Source: Chthoniobacterales bacterium
GTDB taxonomy: Bacteria; Verrucomicrobiota; Verrucomicrobiia; Chthoniobacterales; UBA10450
DNA: 12,383 nucleotides
Direction: 5' to 3'
NCBI GenBank assembly: GCA_013812515.1
Contig: JACCTI010000204.1
Coordinates: forward strand, 1 to 12,383
The position numbers and the translations under genes are program-made. Positions 10,983 through 12,383 of the stretch are shown here, in pieces (position 1 is the stretch's first letter; every line of letters starts with the position of its first letter). A model generated the notes under the pieces. It was not told the DNA's origin. It did not search any database and worked only from the letters and a program-made list of their open reading frames with translations.

Positions 10983-12383
10983 TCAAACATCGAAATACAT
11001 CGCGAACTCGTAGGGATGGGGACGGAGCCGCAGGGCGTCGTATTCCTTTTGTTTCATCTCGACCCAGTTCACGATGAAGTCGGTGTTGAAGACATCGCCT
11101 TTGAGCAGGAAGGAATGGTCGGCTTCGAGCGCGTGGATCGCGCCGCTGAGTGAATCGGGCACGCTGGGCACTTCCGCGAGTTCTTCGGGCGGGAGCTCGT
11201 AAAGATTTTTGTCGAGCGGGTCGCCGGGGTCGATGCGGTTCTGAATTCCATCGAGACCGGCGAGCAAGAGTGCGGAAAAGGCGACGTAGGGATTCGCGGA
11301 GGGGTCCGGGGTTCGGAATTCAATCCGCTTCGACTTGGGATTTGCGGAATAGGTGGGGATGCGGATGGCGGCGGAACGATTCCGCGCGGAGTAGGCGAGA
11401 TTGACAGGCGCCTCGAAGCCAGGCACGAGGCGCTTGTAACTGTTCGTGGTCGGATTGGTGATGCAGGTGAGAGCGGGCGCGTGGCGCAGAATGCCGCCGA
11501 TGAAGAAGAGCGCCATCTCGCTTAAACCAGCGTAGCCGTTGCCAGCGAAGAGTGGTTTGCCTTCCTTCCAGAGCGACATGTGGGTGTGCATGCCGGAGCC
11601 GTTATCGCCGAAAAGCGGCTTCGGCATGAAGGTGACCGTCTTGTTGTGCCGCCGGGCGACGTTGCGGACGATGTATTTGTAGTACTGCATGTAGTCGCCC
11701 ATCTGCTTCATCGGCGCGAAGCGGATGTCGATCTCGGCCTGCCCGGCCGTGGCGACCTCGTGATGCTGGCGCTCGATGGGAATGCCGGCGCGTTCGAGCT
11801 CGAGGCACATTTCGTTGCGGATGTCCTGCTGCGTGTCCGCGGGCGAAACCGGGAAGTAACCTTCCTTCGCGCGAATTTTGTAGCCGAGGTTCGGGAACTC
11901 TTCCTTACCGCTGTTCCAATGGCCCTCCGCGCTATCGACGAGGTGAAAGGAGGAGTTGCCGCTGTAGTTGAAGCGCACCTCGTCAAAGATGAAGAACTCG
12001 GCCTCCGGCCCGAACGAAGCCACGTCCGCGATGCCGGTGCTCTGCAGATAGGCTTCCGCTTTTTCCGCGACGCCGCGCGGATCGCGGTCGTACGGCTCGC
12101 GCGTGATCGGGTCGACGATCGTGCAGATTAAACTGATCGTCGGCTCGGCATTGAAGACGTCGATCCATGCGGTGGTCGGGTCCGGGATCACGAGCATGTC
12201 GCTGGCGTTGATCGCGCGCCAGCCGCGAATGCTCGAGCCGTCAAAGCCAAGGCCCTCGGTGAAAATGTCCTCGCTGTACTCAGTCAGCGTGGTCGTAAAG
12301 TGCTGCCAGCTTCCGGGCAGATCGGTGAACTTGAAATCCACGAGTTTGACCTCGTGATCCTTGATCATCTTGCTGACGTCAGA
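10983..12383 (-). CDS. glnA: Glutamine synthetase type I, 5' end outside window
   Basis: GlnA condenses glutamate and ammonia to glutamine using ATP and is the main entry of ammonia into metabolism; it acts as a cytoplasmic dodecamer. An ATG lies at 12368, but the frame stays open through five more codons (SDVSK) to the window edge. Type I enzymes have a few residues before 'MIK.H.VK.VD', so the true start is probably outside. Visible features are the beta-grasp domain to about residue 95, FGPEAEFFIFD, AGQAEIDIRF, NGSGMHTHMSLW, NPTTNSYKRLVPGFEAP, RIPTYS and RIEFRTPDPSANPYVAF. The adenylylation site is KNLYELPPEE with Tyr390 (counted from the ATG at 12368), equivalent to E. coli Tyr397, so activity is probably tuned by GlnE. 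The length fits the roughly 470-residue GSI-beta type. Confidence 0.97.
   Translation of the reverse strand, partial: SDVSKMIKDHEVKLVDFKFTDLPGSWQHFTTTLTEYSEDIFTEGLGFDGSSIRGWRAINASDMLVIPDPTTAWIDVFNAEPTISLICTIVDPITREPYDRDPRGVAEKAEAYLQSTGIADVASFGPEAEFFIFDEVRFNYSGNSSFHLVDSAEGHWNSGKEEFPNLGYKIRAKEGYFPVSPADTQQDIRNEMCLELERAGIPIERQHHEVATAGQAEIDIRFAPMKQMGDYMQYYKYIVRNVARRHNKTVTFMPKPLFGDNGSGMHTHMSLWKEGKPLFAGNGYAGLSEMALFFIGGILRHAPALTCITNPTTNSYKRLVPGFEAPVNLAYSARNRSAAIRIPTYSANPKSKRIEFRTPDPSANPYVAFSALLLAGLDGIQNRIDPGDPLDKNLYELPPEELAEVPSVPDSLSGAIHALEADHSFLLKGDVFNTDFIVNWVEMKQKEYDALRLRPHPYEFAMYFDV

Overview
The window looks like chromosomal DNA of a GC-rich soil-type bacterium. The gene content points to a Verrucomicrobiota member, perhaps a Chthoniobacterales / 'Candidatus Udaeobacter'-like lineage: a Verrucomicrobiota-style TatA, a stand-alone acyl carrier protein, a LOG-family protein with a long N-terminal extension, a WGxxGxxG-type C-terminal sorting tail, and many small or decayed secreted-protein genes. 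This placement rests on general recognition, not on a search.

Region 1 (1-4548, minus strand) is a very tight operon read from right to left. The order is a small acidic protein of unknown function, egtB (sulfoxide synthase), egtD (histidine trimethyltransferase), an ABC ATPase, and a fused substrate-binding/permease protein that runs off the left edge. Gaps and overlaps are 3 nt, -4 nt (ATGA), 6 nt and -4 nt (ATGA). EgtD makes the betaine hercynine from histidine and EgtB adds the sulfur. The transporter belongs to the betaine/ergothioneine (OpuC/EgtUV) class, so this is best read as a combined ergothioneine synthesis and uptake locus. EgtB carries a Tyr-Tyr pair like that of the cysteine-using type II EgtBs, and no egtA or egtC is visible. 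The long fusion gene is easy to miss because it has no stop codon inside the window.

Region 2 (4549-6668, plus strand) holds an alpha/beta hydrolase, transcribed divergently from the egt operon across a short shared intergenic region, and then a LOG/TIGR00730-like nucleotide-binding protein.

Region 3 (6669-8197, minus strand) holds an acyl carrier protein, tatA, and a small secreted protein with a peptidoglycan-binding-like domain.

Region 4 (about 8200-10980) is an accessory region of short, mostly minus-strand genes, decayed genes and hairpins. Three related copies of a repeat built around GCCTAAC + GAGACAcAAGATCAGCG (minus strand: ...GTTAGGC) sit beside or between small genes. These genes are a 61-residue membrane protein, a broken signal-peptide ORF and an MmcQ/YjbR-family protein. 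The layout resembles degenerate integron attC sites and cassettes, but no integrase is visible. Further on are a truncated TonB-C-terminal-domain gene, a WGxxGxxG tail protein, a 37-residue membrane peptide gene, two strong hairpins without U-tracts, and a frameshifted fibronectin-III-like gene end.

Region 5 (10983-12383, minus strand) is glutamine synthetase glnA with the adenylylation tyrosine conserved. Its true start lies just beyond the right edge.
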